Made by a program: the position numbers and the translations under genes
Notes under the pieces: generated by a model
Databases searched by the model: none
Told to the model about the DNA's origin: nothing
The model's input: the letters and a program-made list of their open reading frames with translations, nothing else
Assembly: GCF_017921815.1 (NCBI RefSeq)
Contig: NZ_JAGEMM010000004.1
Coordinates: 1 to 64,000, forward strand
Origin: Microvirga antarctica
Lineage (GTDB): Bacteria; Pseudomonadota; Alphaproteobacteria; Rhizobiales; Beijerinckiaceae
Length of the DNA stretch: 64,000 bases
Direction of reading: 5' to 3'
Shown: positions 9,432 to 17,771 of the stretch, piece by piece
Numbering within the stretch: position 1 is the first letter of the stretch
Layout of the letters: each line of letters starts with the position of its first letter

Positions 9432-9764
9432 ATGAACCGGACAAATACGGCGATGCGCTCTGAGCTAGGCGTCAAGACGGCAGTGACAATGCAGGTCGGT
9501 GGCAGAGCGATGACCGTCTTCGCTGATCTCGGGTGGAGTCACGACTTCCTGCACGACATGACGTTCGCGGCGAGCCTCTCGCCCGTGCCCGCTGCCAGCT
9601 TCAGTGTTTCAGGCGCGAGAGAGGAGCGTGAGGCGGCTCTCGTCGCGGCAGTGATCGACTATCAGATGTCCTCCAAGGTGAGCCTCAGTGGGCGTCTCGA
9701 CGGCACGCTGGCGGACAACAGTCGCACCTACGGCTTCAGCGCGGCACTGAAAGTCCGTTTCTGA
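9432..9764 (+). pseudogene. Autotransporter beta-barrel C-terminal remnant
   Basis: The frame resembles the last four or five strands of an autotransporter barrel: ELGVK, FADLGWSHDF, a PAASFSVSGA turn, alternating strands with SGRLDGTLADNSRTYGFSAALK, ending in VRF with a C-terminal phenylalanine. There is no signal peptide, passenger or first half of barrel, and the preceding 170 bp do not supply them. It is too short (about 110 residues) to form a 12-strand barrel. It is not a copy of the barrel at 5.5-6.3 kb, so it comes from a different autotransporter gene. The ATG at 9432 may be fortuitous. Confidence 0.65.
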
Positions 9765-10148
9765 GACGATCTTTCCCAAACTCTCTGTTTCACGAAAGCC
9801 GTCGGCGCCGCAACTTGCACACTCTCGTAATGTGTTTCTAAGGGCGCGACGTGGGAGCTTGCGGCTCCTCTCTAAAAAAGCAACTCAAGCCATGTTCGAC
9901 CGCAGGTTATGGAGCCAAAGCATCGAATAGTTCAGAGCCAGTTCTCGGTGGTTTCAGGTCCCCGCCTACTCCCGTCCATGTCGTGACTGTTGTAGTAATC
10001 CCTGAATTCTGTCAACAATCCCGGATGCCGGGCCGCTCCTCTTCGTTTCGATTTGCCCTCGCGCGCACCTGTCACACAGACGCTCGAACAGCCTCTTGAT
10101 TTCCGAGCTCCGTCTGAGGCGAGGACGTGCTGCGTTGCATTCGTCGCT
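9765..10148. other. Intergenic stretch, possible transposase crumb
   Basis: On the minus strand near 9980-10030 a frame reads LLTEFRDYYNSH, similar to the end of DDE integrase-core transposases (LxEFRDYYNxHRPH). It diverges immediately afterwards and is not supported by flanking sequence or inverted repeats. Otherwise nothing is recognisable. Confidence 0.25.
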
Positions 10149-11849
10149 TCATGCCCGGTGAATAATCTGGTCTGACGCTTTCTCCGCAACCATGATGACA
10201 GGGAGGTTTGTATTCGCACGCGGAATATGAGGCATAATCGATGCATCGACGACACTTAGGCCGGCTACACCGCGAACGCGAGCGGTCCCGGAGTCGATCA
10301 CGGCGTCACGATCGGTCGATGGTCCCATCCGGCACGTGCCGCATGCGTGCCACCCGCCGCTGACGCGTTCCTTTAGAAATTCGTCGAGCGTATCATCTGC
10401 CTTCATCACGTCAGACAGCCTTGCATCCGGTGAGAGGAACCTATCGACAAACTCATTACGAAGTCGCGCCGAGGTGTCCAGAACCACGGCCGGTCCAATC
10501 GTCATCAGCCAGTTTCGGAAGGATATCGTCCCAACCATCGCCGCCAACTTTCCGTGCATCGCGCAAAATGGGGCGGAAGCGATGTGCTGCAACGCGTTCG
10601 ACTGAAACAACTTTGCCATAAAGCGGACACCGTCCCTCATCCTCTCAAGATCGCGTCTGTCGGACAGGAACGAAAACTCAACATGGGGCAGTTTCGAATG
10701 GTCCGGTGACGCCAGGCTGACGTGCCCGCGCGAGAACGACTTGTTGACGCAGCCCACCAGAGATCCAACGCGCCGACCAATCGGATGCCAAGCTGATTTT
10801 GCCACGACGGAAATGAACATGTCGCTTTCTGGTGTTTCCGGATGATTGGAGGAGTAGCGAAGACCGGCTTGGAAATGGCGCCGCGGGATCTTGCCCATTC
10901 GGGAACCGGGCTCAAGCCAACCCGACAGGGAGATAGAGGGGTGCTCCTGCAAGTTGGCACCGACCCCTGGCAGATCGGCAACGACAGCGATGTCCAAAGT
11001 TCTCAGCGCATCGGCCGCACCGATACCCGATCTCAGGAGAAGTGCGGGTGATTGAATGGCGCCCGCGGCGAGGATCGTCTCATGACCTCTGATCAGGACG
11101 CCACCGGCTCTCACACCGAGCGTCACCCCATCGACGATCTCGATTCCCTCCACCACAGTGTCAGTCAGGATCCTGAGATTTGGTCTGGCGCGCGTCGTCG
11201 CATCCAGATAGGCCATGGCTGTCGAAACGCGCTGCTTTCGATCCGTCGACAAGGTCATGGGAAACCAGCCGTCGCCGAAATTGCCGTTCTGATCCTGAAT
11301 GTCTCTATAACCGAATTCGCTGAATGCGGAGGTCGAGCTTCGCGTGAAGCCCGGCCACTGATCTTCGAAGAGGCGACTGATCGGCACCGGCCCATCGGAG
11401 CCATGCAGCGGTCCATCGAAATCCAGATCGGTCTCGAGCTTGCGGAAGTAAGGCAGGACGTCGTCCCACCCCCAGCCAGCCGCTCCGGACCTTGCCCAGC
11501 CGTCGTAATCATCCGGTGTCCCGCGATTTGCGAGTTCGCCGTTGATACTTGAACCGCCACCGATCACTCGCGCCTGGGCGTAGTGCCTAGCCTTGGAAAC
11601 GGCTGGATTATTATGCGGAACCGCGCGGTAGAAGACTTCCAGCCCCGGCCATTGATACTTCGAGTTGAAGGCGGCGCCGTAGGGATACAGGTCCTTTATG
11701 TCTTCTGGCTCCTGCCCGGGCAGAAAGTCCATACCGGCTTCGATGAGCAGAACTTTGAGCGAGCTTTTCGCAGAAAGTCTGTTTGCAACAACGCACCCGG
11801 CGGATCCACCTCCGACGACGATGTAGTCCCAAATGACTGTCGAATCCAT
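10149..11849 (-). CDS. GMC-family FAD oxidoreductase (choline/alcohol/sugar dehydrogenase type)
   Basis: About 566 residues, full length for glucose-methanol-choline oxidoreductases. The N-terminus has the Rossmann FAD motif YIVVGGGSAGCVVANRLS, followed by GGGSSINGE near residue 90 and GAIQSPALLLRSGIG. The C-terminus carries catalytic His in WHACGTCRMG and conserved Asn in PRANTNLPVIM. The start at 11849 places the FAD motif close to the N-terminus; an in-frame ATG at 11933 would add 28 residues of low-complexity leader. There is no signal peptide. It is on the same strand as and downstream of the mannonate dehydratase gene, so it probably oxidises a sugar, polyol or sugar acid in the same pathway. 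The exact substrate cannot be read from sequence. Confidence 0.88.
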   Translation of the reverse strand: MDSTVIWDYIVVGGGSAGCVVANRLSAKSSLKVLLIEAGMDFLPGQEPEDIKDLYPYGAAFNSKYQWPGLEVFYRAVPHNNPAVSKARHYAQARVIGGGSSINGELANRGTPDDYDGWARSGAAGWGWDDVLPYFRKLETDLDFDGPLHGSDGPVPISRLFEDQWPGFTRSSTSAFSEFGYRDIQDQNGNFGDGWFPMTLSTDRKQRVSTAMAYLDATTRARPNLRILTDTVVEGIEIVDGVTLGVRAGGVLIRGHETILAAGAIQSPALLLRSGIGAADALRTLDIAVVADLPGVGANLQEHPSISLSGWLEPGSRMGKIPRRHFQAGLRYSSNHPETPESDMFISVVAKSAWHPIGRRVGSLVGCVNKSFSRGHVSLASPDHSKLPHVEFSFLSDRRDLERMRDGVRFMAKLFQSNALQHIASAPFCAMHGKLAAMVGTISFRNWLMTIGPAVVLDTSARLRNEFVDRFLSPDARLSDVMKADDTLDEFLKERVSGGWHACGTCRMGPSTDRDAVIDSGTARVRGVAGLSVVDASIMPHIPRANTNLPVIMVAEKASDQIIHRA

Positions 11850-11995
11850 GCTCACGCTTTGCCTTGATAAGCCGTCCTTCGAGAACGGGATTGCAGTTCG
11901 CGGAGGACTAAAGAGGACGCGCGCTCCGGCCATGCTGCAAGATCCGACACTCTACCCGTCGAAGTAGGCAGATGACTTGACTCTCCGGTTTTTAT

Positions 11996-13081
11996 CTATG
12001 GCCTCGGATGCAGAGATTCCTGCCGCCCGCTCGAGGCGACCGAACCGACTGGGTACGCAATGTCCGCTCCCATCCCGCGGATGAGGCCTTTGAGGAAGCC
12101 TGTCGAGAACGCACGGCCACGGTGTCCCCATGGCGTATCATGCACCATCTGTGGGACATGGTCGTCGATGACGAAGCCGTCATAGGAATTGCTCTGCAAA
12201 ATCTGGACAATTCGAGTCACGTCCACGTCTCCTTCATCAATGAAGCATTCGCTGAATGTCGGGACCGCACCGTCGATGTTTCGGAAGTGCAGGTAGAAGA
12301 CGCGCTTCTCCCGCAAGAATTTGCCTAGCGCATCGTAGATAATTTCGCCGCCCATCTGGCCCCAGGTGCCGACGCAGAATGTCATTCCATGATTGGGGCT
12401 GTTGCCGATTGCGAACGCCTTTTCATATCCGGCTATGCTGTTCATGATTCGATCGACGCCGCCGAGCGTAGGCACCGGTGGATCGTCGGGATGGAGAGAA
12501 AGCAGTACTCCAGCTTCTTCCGCGACGGGGAGAACACGCGTGATGAACTTTGCGTAGTGCCCCCAGAGCTCTGATTCATCGATCATCCGCTTGTGCGTTG
12601 GCGGTGCCTGGCGCGCCTGCTCGAGGTCGAATGCGCTCACGCCGGCACCGCCTCTTCCAGGACGCGATGTGGACGTTCGCCAGACCAGGTTCGGAGCGAA
12701 GTGATAGCCGAGAGTACCGATGCCTGCACGACCGAGGTTCCTGACGGTCTCGCAGTAATTATCGATCTGCCGATCCTGCTGCGGACCACCTGTGAGAATC
12801 TGATCGATGAAGCGATAAGGAACATTCTCGATGGCTTCCAGTCTCAGACCGTTCTCCTCGAGGCGAAGGCGAAGATTGACAAGATCCATGAAATCCCAAG
12901 TTTCCGACTGATTGAAGTCCGCAGGTCCATAGGGGTAGTGCTTATTGAGGAACGCGCGCCACGATGGGGCGTCGAAATCCGGACGATTGACTGTTATGCC
13001 CGACACGCCAAGCTGCCGACAGAAACTGATATCATCCGCCGTCAGTTCTTTGAACTGGCCTACGGCAACTCGAATAGACAT
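11996..13081 (-). CDS. uxuA: Mannonate dehydratase (UxuA family)
   Basis: About 361 residues. UxuA dehydrates D-mannonate to 2-keto-3-deoxygluconate using Mn/Fe. Expected metal-ligand regions are present in order: LHPDDPP (His), FCVGTWGQMG (Cys), YLHFRN (His) and FVIDDHVP (Asp). An internal HFAPNLVWRTST matches the family's substrate loop. ATG at 13081 is chosen because GGAGAAG lies seven bases upstream. Longer in-frame extension overlaps the regulator gene and has no family similarity. It sits 17 bp downstream of the IclR-SMP30 gene, so the two are probably cotranscribed, with GMC oxidoreductase following. It links this locus to hexuronate or aldonate breakdown. KDG kinase and aldolase are not in the window. 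Confidence 0.9.
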   Translation of the reverse strand: MSIRVAVGQFKELTADDISFCRQLGVSGITVNRPDFDAPSWRAFLNKHYPYGPADFNQSETWDFMDLVNLRLRLEENGLRLEAIENVPYRFIDQILTGGPQQDRQIDNYCETVRNLGRAGIGTLGYHFAPNLVWRTSTSRPGRGGAGVSAFDLEQARQAPPTHKRMIDESELWGHYAKFITRVLPVAEEAGVLLSLHPDDPPVPTLGGVDRIMNSIAGYEKAFAIGNSPNHGMTFCVGTWGQMGGEIIYDALGKFLREKRVFYLHFRNIDGAVPTFSECFIDEGDVDVTRIVQILQSNSYDGFVIDDHVPQMVHDTPWGHRGRAFSTGFLKGLIRGMGADIAYPVGSVASSGRQESLHPRP

Positions 13082-13098
13082 GGCTCTTCTCCGTAAAT

Positions 13099-14808
13099 TC
13101 AACCGGCAAATTGATTTGCCGCGCGGCCTTTGCGACCGCTGGCGACACTGAAGACGCTGCCGCTTAATGGTGCCGCGTTGATCTGTGACGTGGTCAGCCG
13201 CAATCGGGCCGACGTGACGAAAAGGGTGTCGGATTTTTCGCCGCCGAAAGTGACTCCCATCGGATGCGGAACTGGCATCGGTATACTCGTGACGATCTGG
13301 CCTTGCGGATCGATCCTCACAAGGCGACCGCTCTGGCTCAGGACCGCCCACAGGCAATTATCCTGGTCGATGGTCAGCCCGCCAAGAATTCCGTCGGTTT
13401 CCGGCACTGCGATGTGAACGCGCCGGTTCTTTACCGAGCCGGTAGTCCGGTCGTAATCGTACGCGTAGATGCAACCTTCAAGGCTGTCTGCAAGAAAAAG
13501 GAGCCGATCGTCGAGGCTCCACTCGATGCCATTGCAAAGCCAGTGGCCGGTATCGACGAGATGGATATCGCCTGTTGGATCGAGCCTGTAGAGGCTCCCC
13601 CTGCCGCGATCTCTCACCATGCTCATTGTTCCGGCCCAGAACCGGCCTGAACTGTCGCACTTGCCATCGTTGAACCGATTCTGCGGAAGGTGGGACTCAG
13701 GATCGCCCATCGGGGTGGGTTCCGTTCCCAAGAGGCCAACCGTGGCAAAACCGTTCTGCATCGCAGCGACGAGGCCGCCGCTTGTCCGCAAGGCGACGGC
13801 ACCGACCAGACTCGGCAGTTGCTGAGAGGAAACGACAGCGGTCGCAGGATCGCCCTCCTGAACCGATGGAGCTAATATGTCCACCCATATGAGCGTTTTG
13901 GTATCTGGTTTCCAAACGGGGCTGTCGCCGAGGAAATTAGTGTCCGGAAAGATGCACTTCACTCGCTCGTCAGGAGTGACGGTCACGCGCGCAAAATCCT
14001 GAGGTTTGCTGGCACCGACAGTACCGATGCCAAACGAGATCCGCTCGGCTGCCGCGATGACCTCGGGCGCGAGAGTGTGGCATTCCTTTAACGAAAGCTG
14101 TGTTGCGGTGGCAGTCAGGCCAAGGGCAGCGATGGCAACGCCCCGGTGATCTCGAATCGGTGCCGCGATGCAGCGCTGGTTCGCGGTGTGCTCCTCGTCA
14201 TCGATTGCATAGCCACGTTCCTTTACCAAAGCGAGTTCGCGTTGAAGCGCTGGCCAGTTGGTGATCGTGTTGAGGGTGTAGGCCACGAGTTCGTGCTTAT
14301 TGACGAGCGTATGTACGCTAAACAAATTCTGGCTCGCCAGGATCGCTTTGCCAATCGCCGTGCAATAGGCGGGCAGCCTTCGCCCCTTTTGATAATACAA
14401 ACGAATCTCGTCAAGTGGCGCGCGCTCGTCGAGATAGACGATCTGGAATCCGTCGATCATTGCCAGCTGGGCGGAGTACCCTGAAATTTTCTTCAAATGG
14501 CTCAGCTCGCGTTCGAACGCTCCCGATAGATCGATCCTTTCCCAAATTTTATTGGCGAGATCGACGAGACGCATCCCGAGCCAATAGGTTTTTGACGAAG
14601 TATCGAAACTCACGAGTCCAGTTTCAGTCAATGCGCCGAGCATGCGATGAAGCGTTGCTTTTGGCAGGCCGCTGAGATTGACCAGTTCCTTGAAAGCCAA
14701 CGGCCTGTCGGAATTGCCAATGAGGTCGAAGACCGCAATCGCCTTGTGCGCAGTTGCCGCCGATGGCGAGATCGTCTCCGACGATGCTGCTTTAGATAGC
14801 GAATGCAA
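13099..14808 (-). CDS. IclR-type regulator fused to SMP-30/gluconolactonase-like domain
   Basis: About 569 residues in one uninterrupted frame. Residues ~18-80 form an IclR winged helix (AIAVFDLI, FKELVNLSGLPKATLHRMLGAL) and ~95-265 an IclR effector domain (AIGKAILA, RGYAIDDEEH, CIAAPIRD). From ~285 on there is an SMP-30 beta-propeller with RFNDGKCDSSGRFWAGTM and LCNGIEWS. Two metal-site positions look altered: the usual GEGPVW glutamate is Asp (GDSPVW), and the usual PDG motif before the last blades reads LGG. The enzyme may be impaired, and the propeller may act as a sugar-lactone sensor. TTG 14808 is chosen because AGGAG precedes it and it leaves space for a divergent promoter; ATG 14874 would overlap the operator region. 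It probably controls the divergent ABC operon and itself. Confidence 0.85.
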   Translation of the reverse strand: MHSLSKAASSETISPSAATAHKAIAVFDLIGNSDRPLAFKELVNLSGLPKATLHRMLGALTETGLVSFDTSSKTYWLGMRLVDLANKIWERIDLSGAFERELSHLKKISGYSAQLAMIDGFQIVYLDERAPLDEIRLYYQKGRRLPAYCTAIGKAILASQNLFSVHTLVNKHELVAYTLNTITNWPALQRELALVKERGYAIDDEEHTANQRCIAAPIRDHRGVAIAALGLTATATQLSLKECHTLAPEVIAAAERISFGIGTVGASKPQDFARVTVTPDERVKCIFPDTNFLGDSPVWKPDTKTLIWVDILAPSVQEGDPATAVVSSQQLPSLVGAVALRTSGGLVAAMQNGFATVGLLGTEPTPMGDPESHLPQNRFNDGKCDSSGRFWAGTMSMVRDRGRGSLYRLDPTGDIHLVDTGHWLCNGIEWSLDDRLLFLADSLEGCIYAYDYDRTTGSVKNRRVHIAVPETDGILGGLTIDQDNCLWAVLSQSGRLVRIDPQGQIVTSIPMPVPHPMGVTFGGEKSDTLFVTSARLRLTTSQINAAPLSGSVFSVASGRKGRAANQFAG

Positions 14809-14888
14809 TCTAACGTCTCCTGCTACGAAGTATTGACACTTCGCTCGATCCAACATATTCCTCGCATGTTCCATTTATAAAAACAAGT

Positions 14889-14905
14889 GTTTCATTTGTT
14901 GGAAC
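14889..14905. promoter_or_regulatory. IclR-type operator candidate between regulator and ABC operon
   Basis: A 17-bp imperfect palindrome GTTTCA-N5-TGGAAC lies in the divergent intergenic region. A further GTTCCA half-site is at 14868-14873. IclR-family sites are commonly palindromes of this TGGAA/TTCCA type. It overlaps the region just upstream of the permease ribosome binding site, so binding would be expected to repress. Confidence 0.5.
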
Positions 14906-14913
14906 AAGGAGAG

Positions 14914-15819
14914 ATGAGTTTGGCGCTTTTGCTACATTCTCCACGTCGATTGCGTTTCAATCCCACCGAGGGGTTTGCCCTAGCGCTCGTGGTGCCGGCG
15001 CTCGCCATGGAAGCGATGTTTGTATTCGCGCCGCTTGTCGTGGGCTTCTGGTTTAGTCTCCACGACGTTAGATATTTCAACGTTGGGCGCTTTGTCGGTT
15101 GGGACAACTACCTCGCTGTCCTGAACTCTCAACTCGTTGTCAACAGCATGATCGTGACCGCAACCTTTGCGGCGTTGTCGCTGGTCATCACGTTCAGCAT
15201 AGGATTATCGTTGGCGCTGTATCTTGAGCGCGACTCACGATCGGCCGTCCTCATGAGAACCATCGTGCTCGTGCCTTACGTGGTGTCGATGCTCGTTGGG
15301 TCGCTCTTGCTGAAGTGGCTGCTATCTCAGGACTCCGGCGTAACACAGGCGCTCCTCCTGCCATTTGGCGTCAGCGATTTCAGCATTCTCTCCGACCCGA
15401 AATCGGCGATGGGCGCCTTGGTCTTCAACGCGATCTGGCGAGACTCCGCATTCGCTATGATCCTTTTGCTGGCCGGCTTGAAAAGCATACCGCGTGAGCT
15501 GCATCTTGCGGCGCGCGTTGACGGCGCGAGCGCCTGGTATCGGTTCAAGAGGCTGACGCTCCCGATGCTCAAGCTTCCCATCCTGATCACACTGATTCGG
15601 CTCTTGATGCATTTCGCTAATTCGCTCACCTATCCCCTGATCCTGACGGCCGGTGGACCGATGGCGACAACGGAAACCACGACGCTGCGGATTTTCAGGC
15701 TTGGTTTCAGCGACTATATGCTAGGCCGCGCCAATGCGCTGACCTTCCTTACCTTCATTCTCAACGTTGTCCTTCTGATTGCATTGGTGCGCGTCTTCCA
15801 GAAAAACGGAAAACTGTGA
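14914..15819 (+). CDS. Sugar ABC transporter permease, MalF/UgpA type
   Basis: About 301 residues with six predicted membrane segments. The cytoplasmic EAA loop near residue 205 reads ELHLAARVDGASAWYRF followed by LTLPML, the contact site for the ATPase. It is the first inner-membrane subunit of a carbohydrate importer (CUT1 type). ATG at 14914 follows AAGGAGAG very closely, and a TTG at 14920 would have better spacing. A GTG at 14887 lies inside the operator and is unlikely. The next permease overlaps its stop by one base, so the two subunits are translationally coupled. Confidence 0.9.
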   Translation: MSLALLLHSPRRLRFNPTEGFALALVVPALAMEAMFVFAPLVVGFWFSLHDVRYFNVGRFVGWDNYLAVLNSQLVVNSMIVTATFAALSLVITFSIGLSLALYLERDSRSAVLMRTIVLVPYVVSMLVGSLLLKWLLSQDSGVTQALLLPFGVSDFSILSDPKSAMGALVFNAIWRDSAFAMILLLAGLKSIPRELHLAARVDGASAWYRFKRLTLPMLKLPILITLIRLLMHFANSLTYPLILTAGGPMATTETTTLRIFRLGFSDYMLGRANALTFLTFILNVVLLIALVRVFQKNGKL

Positions 15820-16655
15820 TGCATTACAGACGAGAGATCGTCCTCAGGAAGCTGTTGTCGTTCTGCGTCAACGTCTTTATTGCCGTTGTCGCGCTGGCGC
15901 CGATTGTGTGGGGTCTCAGCACGTCGTTAAAGCCAACGCAGAAGATACTCTCCCTGCCGCCCGAGATCATTCCATCCGAGATCACATTCGTCCATTATAG
16001 GACCCTCATCGCTCAGAACATGCTCACATACGTAGGGAACAGCATGATCGTCTCCCTCGTCACCGTGATGCTGTGTCTCACGATTGGAACCGTCGCAGCC
16101 TATTCGCTGTCGCGGTTTGAGTTCAAGGGCCGCAGTCTCGTGCTCCTGATCATTATCGCCGTCATGAGCATACCGATCGCCTCGCTTATCGTGCCGAGCT
16201 ACACACTCATGGCAAGCATCGGACTGACCGACAAACTGGTGGGATTGATCGTCCTGTACACCGCCTATCAATTGCCGATCGTGATCTGGATCATGTATGC
16301 CTACATCGGCACAATCCCGCGCGAAATCGACAACGCGGCGATGATCGATGGCTACTCGCGGCTGGCCTCACTGCGGAAGGTGGTCCTTCCGCTTTGCGGA
16401 CCCGGCCTGATCGCCTCGGGGTTGTTTGTTCTCACGTTCGCGTGGAACGATTTCGTCGTTGCGGCCGTCATGATCACGTCAGACTCCGTGAAAACTCTGC
16501 CAGTCGCGATCTATTCTTTCCTTGGCTATTTCGGGCGGGAGTGGGGCCCGTTGCTAGCGTCTTCGATGGTATCAATTATTCCCGTCATCGCAATCTTCAT
16601 CCTTTTCCAACGCTACTTTCTATCCGGCATGACCGGCGGCAGCGTCAAGGGATGA
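15819..16655 (+). CDS. Sugar ABC transporter permease, MalG/UgpE type
   Basis: About 278 residues with six membrane segments and an EAA loop (EIDNAAMIDGYSRLASLRKVVLPL). It pairs with the preceding permease to form the CUT1 translocation pore. Its ATG shares a base with the upstream stop (TGATG). The C-terminal end, YFLSGMTGGSVKG, is the usual ending of MalG/UgpE-like subunits. The ATPase gene starts 12 bp downstream, so this is one operon. Confidence 0.92.
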   Translation: MHYRREIVLRKLLSFCVNVFIAVVALAPIVWGLSTSLKPTQKILSLPPEIIPSEITFVHYRTLIAQNMLTYVGNSMIVSLVTVMLCLTIGTVAAYSLSRFEFKGRSLVLLIIIAVMSIPIASLIVPSYTLMASIGLTDKLVGLIVLYTAYQLPIVIWIMYAYIGTIPREIDNAAMIDGYSRLASLRKVVLPLCGPGLIASGLFVLTFAWNDFVVAAVMITSDSVKTLPVAIYSFLGYFGREWGPLLASSMVSIIPVIAIFILFQRYFLSGMTGGSVKG

Positions 16656-16667
16656 GCGGAGTCATGT

Positions 16668-17771
16668 ATGTCTGACGTTTCATTCCGAGCAGTAACGAAG
16701 CAGTACGGCGCGGTGACCGCGCTGCACGCACTGGACCTGGACATCAAATCCGGTGAGTTTGTTTCACTTCTCGGACCCTCCGGTTCCGGGAAGACGACAA
16801 CCCTTAACCTCCTTGCGGGACTGGTCGAAGCCGATAGTGGTGAGATCTCGATCGGCAACAGGCGGGTAAACGATCTGCCACCCGATCGTCGCGACATCGC
16901 AATGGTTTTTCAGAACTACGCGCTCTACCCGCATCTCACCGTCTTCGAAAACCTAGCTTTCCCGCTCAAGGCGAAAGGTAGGCAGTTCACATCCAACCAG
17001 ATATCGAAGAAAGTCGAGAATGTAGCTCAGATTCTAGGCATCGAGGCGCTGCTTGCGCGCTACCCCAAAGAATTGTCTGGAGGGCAGCAACAGCGTGTCG
17101 CGCTCGGCCGTGGCATGGTTCGCGATCCGCACGTGTTCCTCCTGGACGAACCCCTCTCCAATCTCGATGCCCGCCTGAGAATCAGAATGCGACGCGATAT
17201 CAAAGCACTTCACGACAGGCTGGGATCGACGATCGTTTATGTGACCCACGATCAAGCCGAGGCACTCACTATGTCGTCGCGGATCGCGGTGTTCGATGGT
17301 GGCGCACTTCAGCAGTTCGCATCTCCGGTCGATATCTACAACTTCCCCGCCAATATGTTCGTTGCGAACTTCGTCGGCGAACGCGAGATCAATTTTCTGC
17401 ATGGGACGATTGCGGACGAGCGCTTTCATGGTTCCGGGGTCACCGTCCCACTCGGTCGGAGTGTTGACGGTTTCGCCATTGCCGCAGACGGGGCCACAAT
17501 CCTCGGGATCCGCACGGAAGGTGTCGTCGCCGGGGTGGTCGCGGCGGATCGCGCGTCGGCGATCGTGGAGCAGATCGAGATGATCGGACCGCAAGTTGTC
17601 CTCTACGTCAAAGTCGGTAGCGAAAGTATTAGCTGCATTGCCGATCCTACGATTCATTTCGCGAAGGGGGCGGCAGTTGGGTTGACGTTCGATTTGGACA
17701 AGCTGCACTTCTTCGACCCGGAGACACAGAAAGCCTTGAGGAAACCCAATCAGTCAGTATGGCTATCGTGA
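16668..17771 (+). CDS. Sugar ABC transporter ATPase, UgpC/MalK type
   Basis: 367 residues. Nucleotide-binding domain: Walker A GPSGSGKTT (near residue 37), Q-loop VFQNYALYPH, signature LSGGQQQRVALGRG, Walker B VFLLDEPLSNLDARLR and switch histidine in YVTHDQAEA. The C-terminal ~125 residues form the MalK-type TOBE/OB regulatory domain. It energises import by the two upstream permeases. The end overlaps the enolase-superfamily gene start by 13 bp, which ties that enzyme to the transported substrate. Confidence 0.94.
   Translation: MSDVSFRAVTKQYGAVTALHALDLDIKSGEFVSLLGPSGSGKTTTLNLLAGLVEADSGEISIGNRRVNDLPPDRRDIAMVFQNYALYPHLTVFENLAFPLKAKGRQFTSNQISKKVENVAQILGIEALLARYPKELSGGQQQRVALGRGMVRDPHVFLLDEPLSNLDARLRIRMRRDIKALHDRLGSTIVYVTHDQAEALTMSSRIAVFDGGALQQFASPVDIYNFPANMFVANFVGEREINFLHGTIADERFHGSGVTVPLGRSVDGFAIAADGATILGIRTEGVVAGVVAADRASAIVEQIEMIGPQVVLYVKVGSESISCIADPTIHFAKGAAVGLTFDLDKLHFFDPETQKALRKPNQSVWLS

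Noticed and set aside
9932..10255. IS transposase end (FRDYYNSH)
   Set aside because: Similarity is limited to about a dozen residues and no inverted repeats or further transposase blocks are visible.
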